Assembly (NCBI GenBank): GCA_015058275.1
Contig: SVCQ01000011.1
Span: 1-58,741 of the forward strand
Length of the DNA stretch: 58,741 nucleotides
From: Clostridiales bacterium
GTDB lineage: Bacteria > Bacillota > Clostridia > Peptostreptococcales > Anaerovoracaceae
Reading direction: 5' to 3'
The position numbers and the translations under genes were made by a program. Position 1 is the first letter of the stretch, and each line of letters starts with the position of its first letter. The notes below the pieces were generated by a model that made no database searches, was not told the origin of the DNA, and saw nothing but the letters and a program-made list of their open reading frames with translations. Positions 17,171 to 25,787 of the stretch are shown one piece after another.

Positions 17171-17968
17171 CTAGAGTCCCAGGAGTCCCTGGTACCAGTT
17201 TATAAGCGGTTCGCCGTACAGCAGCATAAGCGCTGCGGCGCCCGCGATCCATGGTCCGAACGGGAACGCAGTCCCCTTGTCGGACGCTTTATTGGCTATA
17301 AGATTGTATATAAGGCCCGCGATGCAGGCGATTATCAGTGTAAACAGCGTGCCCGTTATGCCAAGATACAGGCCGACGACAGCTATGAGCTTGATGTCGC
17401 CTCCGCCCAGGGTGTCCCTGCCCATGATCCGGTCCATGATCAGTGATACGGCGAGCAGTCCTCCGCCAAAGAGCAGCGCAGCCGCTGCGTGCGCCAGTAT
17501 CTCTCCGCGGCCCATATGCAAGAGAGGCAGTGCGGCGATCCATGTGATCACAGCTGCGACATGGCAGCCGTCAGGGATTATCATGTCGTCTATATCCGTA
17601 AGCGTCAGCATGAACAGCACGCAGAGGAAGATATAGTTCCTCAGGCACAGCCATGTCAGATCGAATCTCAGCAGGCACAGCACCGTGATGATGCCGAATG
17701 CCAGCTCTGTCAGCGGATATCTCGCGGATACCTTTGCGCCGCAGTACCTGCAGCGCCCTTTGGATGACAGCCAGCTGATGAGCGGTATCAGGTCCCTTAT
17801 CCCGAGATCATGCCCGCAGCTGGTGCAGTGGCTGTGTCCCTTGAGGAAGGACTCCTCTCTGACCGATCTGTACGCGGCGCAGTTGAGGAAGGACCCCATG
17901 CATGTGCCGAGTATAAAGGCCGCTGCCACGCAGTATATCAGCATAGGTGTGTATTCATATATGCTCAT
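17171..17968 (-). CDS. pilD: Prepilin peptidase / N-methyltransferase
   Basis: This 265-residue polytopic aspartic protease cleaves the type IV prepilin leaders and N-methylates the mature residue. Two CxxC pairs (CTSC, CRYC at about residues 48-76) form the usual zinc site of the methyltransferase loop. The catalytic aspartates are in TDIDDMIIPD (about 122-131) and GGGDIKL (about 189-195). Its start overlaps the upstream pseudopilin-like gene by 4 bp (ATGA). Confidence 0.93.
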   Translation of the reverse strand: MSIYEYTPMLIYCVAAAFILGTCMGSFLNCAAYRSVREESFLKGHSHCTSCGHDLGIRDLIPLISWLSSKGRCRYCGAKVSARYPLTELAFGIITVLCLLRFDLTWLCLRNYIFLCVLFMLTLTDIDDMIIPDGCHVAAVITWIAALPLLHMGRGEILAHAAAALLFGGGLLAVSLIMDRIMGRDTLGGGDIKLIAVVGLYLGITGTLFTLIIACIAGLIYNLIANKASDKGTAFPFGPWIAGAAALMLLYGEPLINWYQGLLGL

Positions 17969-18639
17969 GATTTATATGCGTCTCCCGTCCAGCCGTCGTC
18001 TGCGTGCCAGATGGCGCAGTAATCCTCATCGGCATATACAAAATAATTGACTTCACCCTCCGCGTCCGTGCCGTAAAACGACACTATACCGTCAAAGCCA
18101 TCCGTCTCGGATGTCCCGCGCCTTATATTGACCTCCTCTGTCACGTATACGCATTTGAGAGGCTTGCTGTTGACCGTGATGACTATCTCCTCAGGCTCAG
18201 GGTCTCCCTCCTTGGCCTTTTCGAGTATATTCTTGCGCTCCTCAAGCAGCTGATTGCCCGCGTACGTAGCATTGAGCCTGGTCCTCTCGCGGACATTTCT
18301 GTCGTGCAGTCCGCACAGCGGCTCAAGTATCCCCTCGCTGTTGCGTATAAGGTAGACGTTGCCGCCGTTCGGACAGATGTCCGGACGGGCCGGCATCACC
18401 TCATCGAGGGTCCGCCTGGCCTCCTTGAGACTGCTCTCATCGAATGTATCAAGGTAGGCGATCACAAGCCCGTCCTTTGCGGACTTCATGGCCTGCTCGC
18501 AGGCTATGCATTGCCATTCATAATTGAATCGCTTGAGTGCCGGTATCGACAGTATGAACACGAGTATCAATATAACGACTGACAGTATTACGAGTATTCG
18601 CGCTGTGCCGCCGTATGTACTTCGCAGCTTGTCTGTCAT
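17965..18639 (-). CDS. Pilus-locus protein with N-terminal membrane anchor (pseudopilin-like)
   Basis: This 224-residue protein has an N-terminal membrane helix at about residues 13-33 and a globular domain containing CPNGGNVYL and a later CGLHD. Cys-Pro-x-Gly-Gly and Cys-x-x-His elements recur in minor pilins and pseudopilins of Firmicutes. The normal prepilin site (Gly then Phe-Thr-Leu-x-Glu) is absent, so it may be a non-cleaved subunit or an adaptor. It lies between pilC (6 bp) and pilD (overlap), so a role in pilus assembly is likely. No specific family is claimed. Confidence 0.6.
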   Translation of the reverse strand: MTDKLRSTYGGTARILVILSVVILILVFILSIPALKRFNYEWQCIACEQAMKSAKDGLVIAYLDTFDESSLKEARRTLDEVMPARPDICPNGGNVYLIRNSEGILEPLCGLHDRNVRERTRLNATYAGNQLLEERKNILEKAKEGDPEPEEIVITVNSKPLKCVYVTEEVNIRRGTSETDGFDGIVSFYGTDAEGEVNYFVYADEDYCAIWHADDGWTGDAYKS

Positions 18640-18644
18640 GATCC

Positions 18645-19865
18645 CTACATCCCGTTATACATTGTGAACATCGCAAGATAGATCGATATTACTATATATC
18701 CCGCGACAACACCGATAAATATGAGAGTCGCCGGCTCGAGCTTGGCGAGCGCCGCCTGAGTTGCGGACTCAAGCTCGGAGTCATAGTACTCTCCGGTCAT
18801 CCCGAGCGTAGACTCGAGTTCTCCGCTCTCCTCACCTACCGCGGTCATGTCGCACAATATATCCGGAAGGCATCCGGCCTCTTTGATGCTTCGTCCGAGG
18901 CCGTGTCCGGTCTCAAGCTCAGCTACTACCTTGTTGACCTCTGTACTTATATAGTAATTTGTCAAAGTGCGCGCGGTGATGCTGACTGCCTTTGTCACCG
19001 GAAGTCCCGCGCCCAGCATCATCGCCATCGTGTTGGCGAACTGGCTGGCGGCCTGGAGGGTGTTGATCTCTCCGAGCACCGGCAGCCTGAGCATGAGCTT
19101 GGCGACCTTCATGCGGCCTTCCTCGGTATTGCTGTATATTCTGAAGGCTAGGAACAAAGCCGCGAGTATAGCCACTATCACGAGCCAGTATTTACCAAAG
19201 AAGTTCGAAAGCGCTATGAGAGAGCGCGTCATTACCGGAAGCTCCGATCCCTGATCGGCAAATATCGCTGTAAATGTCGGTACAACCTTGACCATCAGTA
19301 CTATAACTACAGCGATGGCAAGGACTATTACGAAGGTCGGATAGATCATCGCGCCTCTGACCTTGCCCTTGAGCTTGAGCTGTTTGGAGTAGTGCTCGCT
19401 CACAGAGTCGAACGCGCTGTCGAGATTACCCGACTCCTCGCCCGCGTGTACGGTCTCAAGGAATGTGGTAGGCAGCAGCCCGTCACCGTGGTCCGCAAAG
19501 CTTGCCGATAGTGAACGTCCGGCCTCTACATCAGCGGCTACCTCGTCGAGCATGATCTTGAGAGGCTTGTCGCTTATCTTGTCACTTATGAGTCTGACGG
19601 TCCTGGAGACCGGTATGCCCGATCTCAGTATGGTGGAGAACTGGCTGCACATAAGAGTAAAGGCCTTGTCGTTGAGCTTCTTGCTCCCGACATCTCCCCC
19701 GAGGAACGAGCCGACGGCGCCCTTCTCCATTATCTGATCGAGCTGCAGCACAATAGGATAGGTCTCTTTGAGCCTTTTCGCTGCATCCATTTCGTTATAG
19801 CCCTCTATAACGCCGGATACCTTTTTGCCGTCTCTCGATAATACTGTGTAGTTGAATGTTTCCAT
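18645..19865 (-). CDS. pilC: Type IV pilus inner-membrane platform protein PilC (GspF family)
   Basis: This 406-residue GspF/PilC platform protein has two homologous T2SSF domains (about residues 70-195 and 270-395) with the usual three membrane segments, for example YPTFVIVLAIAVVIVLMVKV near 176 and LIFIGVVAGYIVISIYLAMF near the end. The N-terminal domain begins FNYTVLSRDGKKVSG, typical of the family. It anchors the PilB and PilT motors. The gene follows pilT by 10 bp. Confidence 0.93.
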   Translation of the reverse strand: METFNYTVLSRDGKKVSGVIEGYNEMDAAKRLKETYPIVLQLDQIMEKGAVGSFLGGDVGSKKLNDKAFTLMCSQFSTILRSGIPVSRTVRLISDKISDKPLKIMLDEVAADVEAGRSLSASFADHGDGLLPTTFLETVHAGEESGNLDSAFDSVSEHYSKQLKLKGKVRGAMIYPTFVIVLAIAVVIVLMVKVVPTFTAIFADQGSELPVMTRSLIALSNFFGKYWLVIVAILAALFLAFRIYSNTEEGRMKVAKLMLRLPVLGEINTLQAASQFANTMAMMLGAGLPVTKAVSITARTLTNYYISTEVNKVVAELETGHGLGRSIKEAGCLPDILCDMTAVGEESGELESTLGMTGEYYDSELESATQAALAKLEPATLIFIGVVAGYIVISIYLAMFTMYNGM

Positions 19866-19875
19866 TTAGTGATCC

Positions 19876-20925
19876 TTATGCGTTCTTTCTGACATATTCA
19901 GGCTCGTGAGCGTACTGCATCGCAGTCTCCTTTGTGACCATGCCTGATTTGATAAGCTTTACAAGAGCCTGGTCCATCGTCTGTCCGCCGATAGCAGCGC
20001 TTGTGGATATGGCATTTACGATCTGAGGTGTGTTGCCGTTCCTGATGAGATTTCGGATCGCGTCTGTTACGACCATCATCTCGCAGGCCAGTACTCTGCC
20101 GCCTGCCGGCTTTGGCAGGAGCTGCTGTGTGATTACAGCCTGCAGTACCATCGACAGTTGGAGCCTGATCTGTGTCTGCATCGCCTCAGGGAATACCTGT
20201 ACGATACGGTCTACGGCATCCGATGCGGAGCCGGTGTGAAGTGTACCGAATACGAGGTGGCCTGTCTCGGCGGCCGTGATCGCTGTCTCGATGGTCTCGC
20301 GGTCACGCATTTCGCCGATGAGGATCACGTTCGGATCCTCACGAAGGCTGGCTCTGAGGCCGCTGGCAAAGTCCTTTGTGTCCTTGCCTACCTCGCGCTG
20401 ATTGATGGCAGCCTTGTCAGGCTTGTATAAGTACTCCACAGGGTCCTCAAGTGTGACGATGTGGCACTTTTTAGTGTGATTGATGTAGTCGAGGAGCGCC
20501 GCGAGCGTTGTGGACTTACCGGAACCGGTCTCACCGGTAACAAGGACTATGCCCTTGTGAAGTCCCGGCAAATTCATCGCCGCCGGCGGAAGTCCGAGCG
20601 TCTCAAGTCTCGGAATAGTATCCGAGAGAAGTCTGAGCGCTACCGAAGGCATACCCTGCTGTTTGAAGATATGGATACGGCAGCGGTTACCCGCAAAGGT
20701 CTCGGCAGCGTCGAGCTCGCCGGTGCGATCAAAGAGCTCGTACATCGCGTCTGTCTTTGCGAGCTCCTTGGCATAATAGATGCAGTCCGACTCGCTGAGA
20801 GGCTCCGGACTCATGTCCTCGAGCTGGCCGTCTCTCCTGTACTTAGGAGGCAGGGAGTAGATCAGATGGATATCCGATGCTCCGTCCTCTCTGGCCTTTA
20901 ACACCATTTGCTCTATTGTAAGCAT
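19876..20925 (-). CDS. pilT: Pilus retraction ATPase PilT
   Basis: This 349-residue PilT-type secretion ATPase has the Walker A GETGSGKST near residue 130, the Asp box, the Walker B-like ILIGEMRDRETI near 200, and a His box around 225 (GHLVFGTLHT). The true start is the ATG at 20925, with AAAGGAG just upstream; the apparent N-terminal extension to 21069 is read from a dispersed repeat. PilT depolymerises pili for twitching or DNA uptake. The repeat-bearing 161-bp gap to pilB may hold regulation. Confidence 0.94.
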   Translation of the reverse strand: MLTIEQMVLKAREDGASDIHLIYSLPPKYRRDGQLEDMSPEPLSESDCIYYAKELAKTDAMYELFDRTGELDAAETFAGNRCRIHIFKQQGMPSVALRLLSDTIPRLETLGLPPAAMNLPGLHKGIVLVTGETGSGKSTTLAALLDYINHTKKCHIVTLEDPVEYLYKPDKAAINQREVGKDTKDFASGLRASLREDPNVILIGEMRDRETIETAITAAETGHLVFGTLHTGSASDAVDRIVQVFPEAMQTQIRLQLSMVLQAVITQQLLPKPAGGRVLACEMMVVTDAIRNLIRNGNTPQIVNAISTSAAIGGQTMDQALVKLIKSGMVTKETAMQYAHEPEYVRKNA

Positions 20926-20943
20926 ATAATTACTCCTTTGTAT

Positions 20944-21053
20944 GAGATCCTTCGCTGCGTTCAGGATGACAATGTATATGTCATTCTGAGGGAGCGCAGC
21001 GACCGAAGAATCTCGTTGAATTCTATGGGATCCTCCACTGCGTTCAGGATGAC
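20944..21053. repeat. Cluster of three short dispersed-repeat copies
   Basis: Two direct copies (20944-20970 and 21027-21053, sharing CTGCGTTCAGGATGACA) flank a copy in inverse orientation at 20979-21015. The inverse copy is identical over 37 bp to the reverse complement of 36212-36248. They lie in the pilB-pilT gap and could fold into a long hairpin. This fits a small non-coding intergenic repeat family. Confidence 0.75.
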
Positions 21054-21086
21054 AGTACTGACTTGTCACTCCGCTATGTCAGGTTT

Positions 21087-22838
21087 TTAAATATCCTCGT
21101 AGATTACGCGTTTTACTTCGTCGTCGGTTGTGACGCCTTGCTCGACCAGCTTGATCGCGTTGTCCTTGAGTGACACAAAGCCGCTGTTCGGATCCGCGAG
21201 CATGTTCTCGATAGCTTCTCTGCCCTTGCCGGCTGCTATCATGCGGCGCACCTTGATATCAAGAGGCAGTATCTCAAACACTCCCGTACGTCCGCGGTAG
21301 CCCGTGTCAAAGCACTTAGGGCAGCCCTTGCCGCGATAGAACATGCGCTCAGGATCGTATGGGAGCCCGAGCTCTTCCTGATCCTCCTCTGACGGATGGT
21401 ACGACTCTCTGCAGTCCGGGCAGATCCTCCTGACCAGCCTCTGGGAGAATACTCCTTTTAGCGCGCTGGCTACCAGGTAAGGCTCAACTCCCATGTCGAT
21501 AAGTCTCTCAACCGTACCAACAGCATCGCTGGTATGGATAGTCGAAAGCACGACGTGACCTGTGATAGCAGACCTCATGGCGATCTCAGCCGTCTCACCG
21601 TCACGGATCTCTCCTACGCATATGATATCCGGGTCCTGTCGAAGTATGGCCCTGAGGCCCTTGGCAAATGTCATGCCTGTCTTTTCGTTGATCTGTACCT
21701 GATTGATGCCGTCTACGTTGTACTCGACCGGATCCTCGAGTGTTATGAGGTTGACCTCGCGTGTGTTGAGGTCGTTGATCATGGAGTACATCGTTGTTGA
21801 CTTACCGCTTCCGGTAGGTCCTACAATGAGGATAACTCCGTTCTTGATCTTTATAAGCTTTTCGTATTTCTTGATGTCATCACCGATAAGTCCGATCGCA
21901 CTGTGATCGAGATTGCCGGCGGACTTGTCGAGAAGTCTGGCTACGATCTTCTCTCCGTATACAGTCGGCAGCGTGGATACACGCAGGTCGATATCCTTGT
22001 TTTGGATCTTGACGTTAAAACGTCCATCCTGAGGAACGCGACGCTCAGTTATGTCAAGATTGGCCATTACCTTGAAGCGTGCGGTAACAGCGGACTGGAG
22101 CTCGCGAGGTACTGTCAGTATGTCTCTCAGAAGTCCGTCAATACGCATGCGGACAGAGAATTCATCCTCTCTCGGCTCAAGATGTATATCGCTGGCGCGC
22201 TCTGTGATCGATCTTTCTATGATCGAGTTGACCAGCCTGATGGCAGGCGCCTGGTTGGCGCTGTCCTCGCCGAGGATCGTCGATGTGAATGTATTGCTGA
22301 CTTCATCATCATCGCCCGAGAGAGCAGCCTCTCTCTTCATCTCCTCAATAGCCTTGGCCGCACCTTCGTTACCATAGAGGATCTGTATCGATCTGTCTAC
22401 AGCCGAAGCCATAGCGATCATAGGTACGATCTTCTTATGTACTGTCTTGCGGACCTCTTCAAGCGCATAGAAGTTAAGAGGATCTGCCATAGCAAGATAA
22501 AGCTCGTCTCTGATAATACGTACAGGGACGACCTGATACTGCTTGGCTATATTGCCCGGCACTACCTGAGCGAGCTCTGTAGGTATATTGATCTTGGTAA
22601 GATCTATATACTCGATACCGAGCTGCATCTGGAGCGCTTCGATCATCTCAAGCTCAGTGATGAGTCCCTCATCCTGCAGGATGGTACCCATTCGCTTACC
22701 AGAGCCTTTATTCTTGGCAAGAGCCTCTTCTATCTGTTCATCAGTTACCAGTCCGGCTGCGACCAGGATATCTCCCAATCTCTTAGGTCGTTTACTGCCG
22801 CCGTTCTTATTGCCTCCGGAAGTCTCAATAACCGCCAT
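21087..22838 (-). CDS. pilB: Pilus extension ATPase PilB with MshEN N-terminal domain
   Basis: This 583-residue GspE/PilB ATPase opens with two MshEN-type repeats (RLGDILVAAGLVTDEQ at about residues 19-34, and MGTILQDEGLITELEMIEAL at about 50-69), the motif pair known to bind c-di-GMP in MshE. Then come the Walker A GPTGSGKST near 343, a Walker B-like DIICVGEIRDGET near 405, and a four-cysteine zinc site (CPDC...CPKC) near 485-525. It powers pilus assembly. GAGGG precedes the ATG, and a strong promoter lies about 60 nt upstream. It is the first gene of the pil operon. Confidence 0.94.
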   Translation of the reverse strand: MAVIETSGGNKNGGSKRPKRLGDILVAAGLVTDEQIEEALAKNKGSGKRMGTILQDEGLITELEMIEALQMQLGIEYIDLTKINIPTELAQVVPGNIAKQYQVVPVRIIRDELYLAMADPLNFYALEEVRKTVHKKIVPMIAMASAVDRSIQILYGNEGAAKAIEEMKREAALSGDDDEVSNTFTSTILGEDSANQAPAIRLVNSIIERSITERASDIHLEPREDEFSVRMRIDGLLRDILTVPRELQSAVTARFKVMANLDITERRVPQDGRFNVKIQNKDIDLRVSTLPTVYGEKIVARLLDKSAGNLDHSAIGLIGDDIKKYEKLIKIKNGVILIVGPTGSGKSTTMYSMINDLNTREVNLITLEDPVEYNVDGINQVQINEKTGMTFAKGLRAILRQDPDIICVGEIRDGETAEIAMRSAITGHVVLSTIHTSDAVGTVERLIDMGVEPYLVASALKGVFSQRLVRRICPDCRESYHPSEEDQEELGLPYDPERMFYRGKGCPKCFDTGYRGRTGVFEILPLDIKVRRMIAAGKGREAIENMLADPNSGFVSLKDNAIKLVEQGVTTDDEVKRVIYEDI

Positions 22839-22897
22839 AGTATATCCCTCAATCTAAAATAATATAATTGGTCCAAAAACAAATTTATACATGTTGA

Positions 22898-22926
22898 ATT
22901 ATAAGCCTACAATGCCCGTTTTTCAA
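22898..22926 (-). promoter_or_regulatory. pilB operon sigma-A promoter
   Basis: On the minus strand -35 TTGAAA (22926-22921) and -10 TATAAT (22903-22898) are 17 bp apart. The expected start near 22891 gives a leader of about 53 nt. Both hexamers and the spacing equal those of pilA. Confidence 0.75.
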
Positions 22927-23212
22927 CAACGCAGCATGTATTCATTTGTGTACCTTAACACATTTTGTTCCCGGATTATCACCTTACGAGTATTGCGCTT
23001 CAAGCGACTCCCCATCTCATTGAAATTTTGTCATTCTATGTATATTTATTGAGAAAGCCCTACGCTCTTCGTTAGCGCACATTAATCCGTTCGGCCTCAT
23101 TTGGCCTCACGGGGTCTGTCAGCCATTCGCGCTCACTTTACTGCCGGCCTCAGGGCTTAGTAGTGCCCGCAGCCGGCGCGGCGCTCATGGGACAGACTGC
23201 GCCCACAAAAAC

Positions 23213-23243
23213 AAGAAAAATGCAGAACCTTGAGGATTCTGCA
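23213..23243 (-). terminator. Rho-independent terminator after the repeat-rich membrane protein
   Basis: On the minus strand arms GCAGAATCC and GGTTCTGC form a hairpin followed by TTTTTC. It lies about 30 bp past the stop at 23276. Confidence 0.8.
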
Positions 23244-23275
23244 CTTAATACTATAAACCTAGCAGCTGAGAGGCT

Positions 23276-24526
23276 CTATCTGGTTCTGATCGAGTTGATG
23301 GAATCATCCATTACCTTGCGGAAATCATTAAGTGAATCCTTGTCATAAAGAATTCCTTCGAGCGCATACACGCAAAGCCCGTCTTCATCCTGTAGCGCGA
23401 AGTAATATATCACTCGGCCGTAGGTTGCTCCTGCCTCGCCCTCCGCTCCATCCTCTGCGTTGTATACCAGGAAGCCGTGAAGTGAGCCCGTGTCCTTTTG
23501 CGTACGGCGATTTGCCTCACTGTCGTCGGTCGCCCAGTCTGAGAACCAGTTGGACGCGTCCTTGCCCTCAGGGATGTCCGCCTTTCTGGTGAAAGAGTCT
23601 TTGTACAGAGAGATATCGTACATGGACTTGCCGTCCTTGTCGAAGTATATCGCATTTGCCGAGTATGGAACCGAAGGATACTCTTCGTCACCCTGCCCAT
23701 AGTCGTATGCGATGTTGTATGTTGCATTCTCGGTCGGCACATCAACGCTGACATTATTGATCGTGAGTGTACCTTCCGTGTATGTGATCATGTCCGATTT
23801 ATCGGAGCCGGAAGGCGCAGCATCGCTGCCGCCTTTGAGAGATAACAGATGCGAGATCATCCCAACTGCTACGATCAGGATCGCGAGCCCTACGGCTGCC
23901 GCGATGATCATCGTTTTTTTGCTGAATTGGAATTTCGGTTCCCTTTCCTTCTTCTCTTTGTCCTTAGCTTTTAGAAGGGCCTTTGCATCCTCATGAACAG
24001 GGCCTTCGGTCGCTTCAGCTGTCGCCGTTTCCGGTGAAGCTGCCGCCTGTTGGTCAGTTACTTCTGTATCCGCAGCAGCCGTCTCAGTCTCAGGTGAAGT
24101 TGCCGCCTGTTGGTCAGTTACTTCTGTATCCGCAGCAGCCGTCTCAGTCTCAGGTGCTATAGTGGAATTATCCAGGCTATCTTGTACCGGAGTGGTATCA
24201 ACTTCGGCCTCAGTAGCAGGAGCAGCATTGTCCTCGGCCTCTGGTGCCGGAGTCGATTCTTCCACAGCTTCAGTAGCCGGTGTGGCACTGTCCTCGGCCT
24301 TTGGTGCCAGAGATGAATTATCCTCCGCTTCAGGTACTGGAGTAGCGGCTTCGTCTGCAGGCGTATCCTCCTGCGCGTCTATCATCATAGGTTCCGGATC
24401 TGCATCAAGCAAAGACGAAAGGTCCGTAGCCTCCTCATATGAGGCTTTGCGTTCCTGCTCGTTTTCGATCTTATTGAGCATATCCTTGATTCTTTTAGCT
24501 TCTGATTTTCTTTTGTTTTCATCCAT
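23276..24526 (-). CDS. Membrane protein with long Pro/Ala/Glu/Thr repeat region, function unknown
   Basis: This 416-residue protein is not recognised by family. Residues 1-40 are charged and helical; about 45-180 are a low-complexity region rich in Ala, Glu, Thr, Pro and Asp with a 20-residue tandem repeat (TETAAADTEVTDQQAATSPE type). A basic stretch is followed by one membrane helix near 204-224, and residues 235-416 form a globular domain expected outside the membrane. The topology is a cytoplasmic disordered tail and an outer domain. It lies between the pil operon and the second prepilin gene. AAGGA precedes the ATG and a terminator follows, so it is probably a single-gene unit. Confidence 0.7.
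   Translation of the reverse strand: MDENKRKSEAKRIKDMLNKIENEQERKASYEEATDLSSLLDADPEPMMIDAQEDTPADEAATPVPEAEDNSSLAPKAEDSATPATEAVEESTPAPEAEDNAAPATEAEVDTTPVQDSLDNSTIAPETETAAADTEVTDQQAATSPETETAAADTEVTDQQAAASPETATAEATEGPVHEDAKALLKAKDKEKKEREPKFQFSKKTMIIAAAVGLAILIVAVGMISHLLSLKGGSDAAPSGSDKSDMITYTEGTLTINNVSVDVPTENATYNIAYDYGQGDEEYPSVPYSANAIYFDKDGKSMYDISLYKDSFTRKADIPEGKDASNWFSDWATDDSEANRRTQKDTGSLHGFLVYNAEDGAEGEAGATYGRVIYYFALQDEDGLCVYALEGILYDKDSLNDFRKVMDDSINSIRTR
24031..24155. repeat. 60-bp tandem repeat inside the membrane protein gene
   Basis: Two adjacent 60-bp units, nearly identical on either side of the 24,061/24,121 boundary, encode the 20-residue repeat. Looser copies of the same Glu/Ala pattern follow. 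Such repeats vary in number by slippage. Confidence 0.75.
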
Positions 24527-24774
24527 AACAGATTGTCCTTAGTCGTCCATTTTTCAGTTCATTGTTTTAAATTCATGCGAGAACACCTCTGTCCTCTATA
24601 GGCAGCGGGATAAGTCGCACCCACTTTAATTGATAACAAATATGCATAAAGTATAAAGAATAGGTCCGCTCGCTTCAAGCCCGCCCCATTTGGTAATTTG
24701 GGCGTTCAGATCATAGTAAGGAAAAAGGACTGTATCAAAAAAAACACCGCCGTGAAGCGGTGTGTCAGATCTGA
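24527..24774. other. Intergenic region between prepilin 2 and the repeat-rich gene
   Basis: This A+T-rich gap of about 248 bp has no supported gene. It carries the prepilin terminator (24737-24765) and must hold the promoter of the downstream gene, but I found no -35/-10 pair I trust. Confidence 0.5.
24737..24765 (-). terminator. Rho-independent terminator of the second prepilin gene
   Basis: On the minus strand arms ACACCGC and GCGGTGT enclose a short loop and are followed by eight T residues. It lies 10 bp past the stop. Confidence 0.88.
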
Positions 24775-25335
24775 TCAGTCTATATTAATCCTGATACTGT
24801 ACTTCGGATCATTGGCTGCGTTCTTACCACCGATATAATCACCATTTGAATTCTTCCAGTAAGCATCTATATGTGGATTGTCTCCTGTAGGATAGATCGA
24901 GACAAGGACAACAGCATCCGTATAATCTTCTTTAGATGAGTACGAGCCTCTATTATTGCCCATGGTGTACTTCATGCCGCCATCAACCTTTGTACCCTTA
25001 CCATAAGGTTTTACAGCTTTATCTTTCGATCCTTTAGGAATAAACACTTCGCTTCCGGGAATATATATACCTGAAGCATTGTTCTGATCGATATTGTTAT
25101 TATCCCACCACAGCATTCCTGCTTTGGTAGCACTCGGTTTATCAGTGACTCCCTTATAATAATAAATCATCCCGATAGACGCAGCCTGTCTCAGTGTGGC
25201 TATATCATATGCCTCCCTGGACTCTTCAAGCTGCCTGTTAAACACCGAAACAGCAACAGCAACAAGGACTGCAATAATTGCCACTACGATCAGTAATTCT
25301 GCTAACGTAAAACCTTTATTCTCTCTCCTGTTCAT
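24775..25335 (-). CDS. Type IV prepilin 2
   Basis: This 186-residue prepilin begins MNRRENKG, then FTLAELLIVVAIIAVLVAVA with Glu at mature position 5, so PilD should process it. The ATG at 25335 has GAGGTG 6 nt upstream; an upstream in-frame Met at 25392 is rejected since it would bury the leader. The globular part is rich in Tyr, Asn, Asp and Gly. It is a stand-alone gene with its own terminator. It may be a minor or alternative pilin; the head has no clear similarity to PilA beyond the N-terminal helix. Confidence 0.9.
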   Translation of the reverse strand: MNRRENKGFTLAELLIVVAIIAVLVAVAVSVFNRQLEESREAYDIATLRQAASIGMIYYYKGVTDKPSATKAGMLWWDNNNIDQNNASGIYIPGSEVFIPKGSKDKAVKPYGKGTKVDGGMKYTMGNNRGSYSSKEDYTDAVVLVSIYPTGDNPHIDAYWKNSNGDYIGGKNAANDPKYSIRINID

Positions 25336-25420
25336 CCTGTCACCTCTATCAATAGTCCCATCTATACTTTCTAATAACAGAAACAGAATCATTAGGTTAA
25401 TAAATTATAATACATTAATT

Positions 25421-25454
25421 GGAAAAAGAAAAAAGACTGCATCGCTGCAGTCTT
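25421..25454 (-). terminator. Terminator of the tRNA operon
   Basis: On the minus strand arms AAGACTGCA and TGCAGTCTT surround a four-base loop and are followed by a run of T. It begins 3 bp after the tRNA-Cys 3' end. Confidence 0.88.
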
Positions 25455-25457
25455 AGT

Positions 25458-25531
<74 letters not shown>

Positions 25532-25571
25532 ATATATTGCGAAGGGACTCATTTGAGTCCCTCCGGCTTCT

Positions 25572-25646
25572 TGGCTAGGGTAGCAGGATTCGAACCTGCG
25601 AATGACGGAATCAGAATCCGTTGCCTTACCGCTTGGCTATACCCCA
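25572..25646 (-). tRNA. tRNA-Gln (CTG)
   Basis: Acceptor TGGGGTA pairs with TACCCTA (one G-U). The anticodon loop TTCTGAT gives CTG, and GGTTCGAATCC and CCA are present. The U1-A72 pair is typical of bacterial tRNA-Gln. Confidence 0.93.
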
Positions 25647-25695
25647 TCAGCACTGATATTGTAGCACATCTTATGCGCTTGTAAAAGAGAAAAGT

Positions 25696-25772
25696 TGGGG
25701 TGGATGGTGGGATTCGAACCCACGAATACTGGAGCCACAACCCAGGGTCTTAACCACTTGACGACACCCACC
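25696..25772 (-). tRNA. tRNA-His (GTG)
   Basis: The anticodon loop TTGTGGC gives GTG. The extra G at -1 facing C73, the identity mark of tRNA-His, is visible. T-arm GGTTCGAATCC and CCA are encoded. Confidence 0.95.
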
Positions 25773-25787
25773 ACAATCTTTAAAAGG

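Larger units (their letters stand above)
22839..23275. other. Intergenic region upstream of pilB
   Basis: This region of about 437 bp holds the pilB promoter (22898-22926) and, at its far end, the terminator of the next gene (23213-23243). Between them, about 23050-23200 is a G+C-rich stretch with several short inverted repeats (GGCCTCA occurs more than once, AGCCCT/AGGGCT flank it). I see no gene there. It may be a structured RNA or the remnant of a small repeat element. Confidence 0.5.

Noticed and set aside
20925-21069. N-terminal extension of PilT
   Set aside because: The extension is encoded by the dispersed repeat cluster, lacks homology to PilT, and the ATG at 20925 has AAAGGAG.
24775-25392. 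Longer start of prepilin 2 at 25392
   Set aside because: The extra 19 residues would place a hydrophobic stretch before the leader and have no SD; the ATG at 25335 has a good SD and gives a normal leader.
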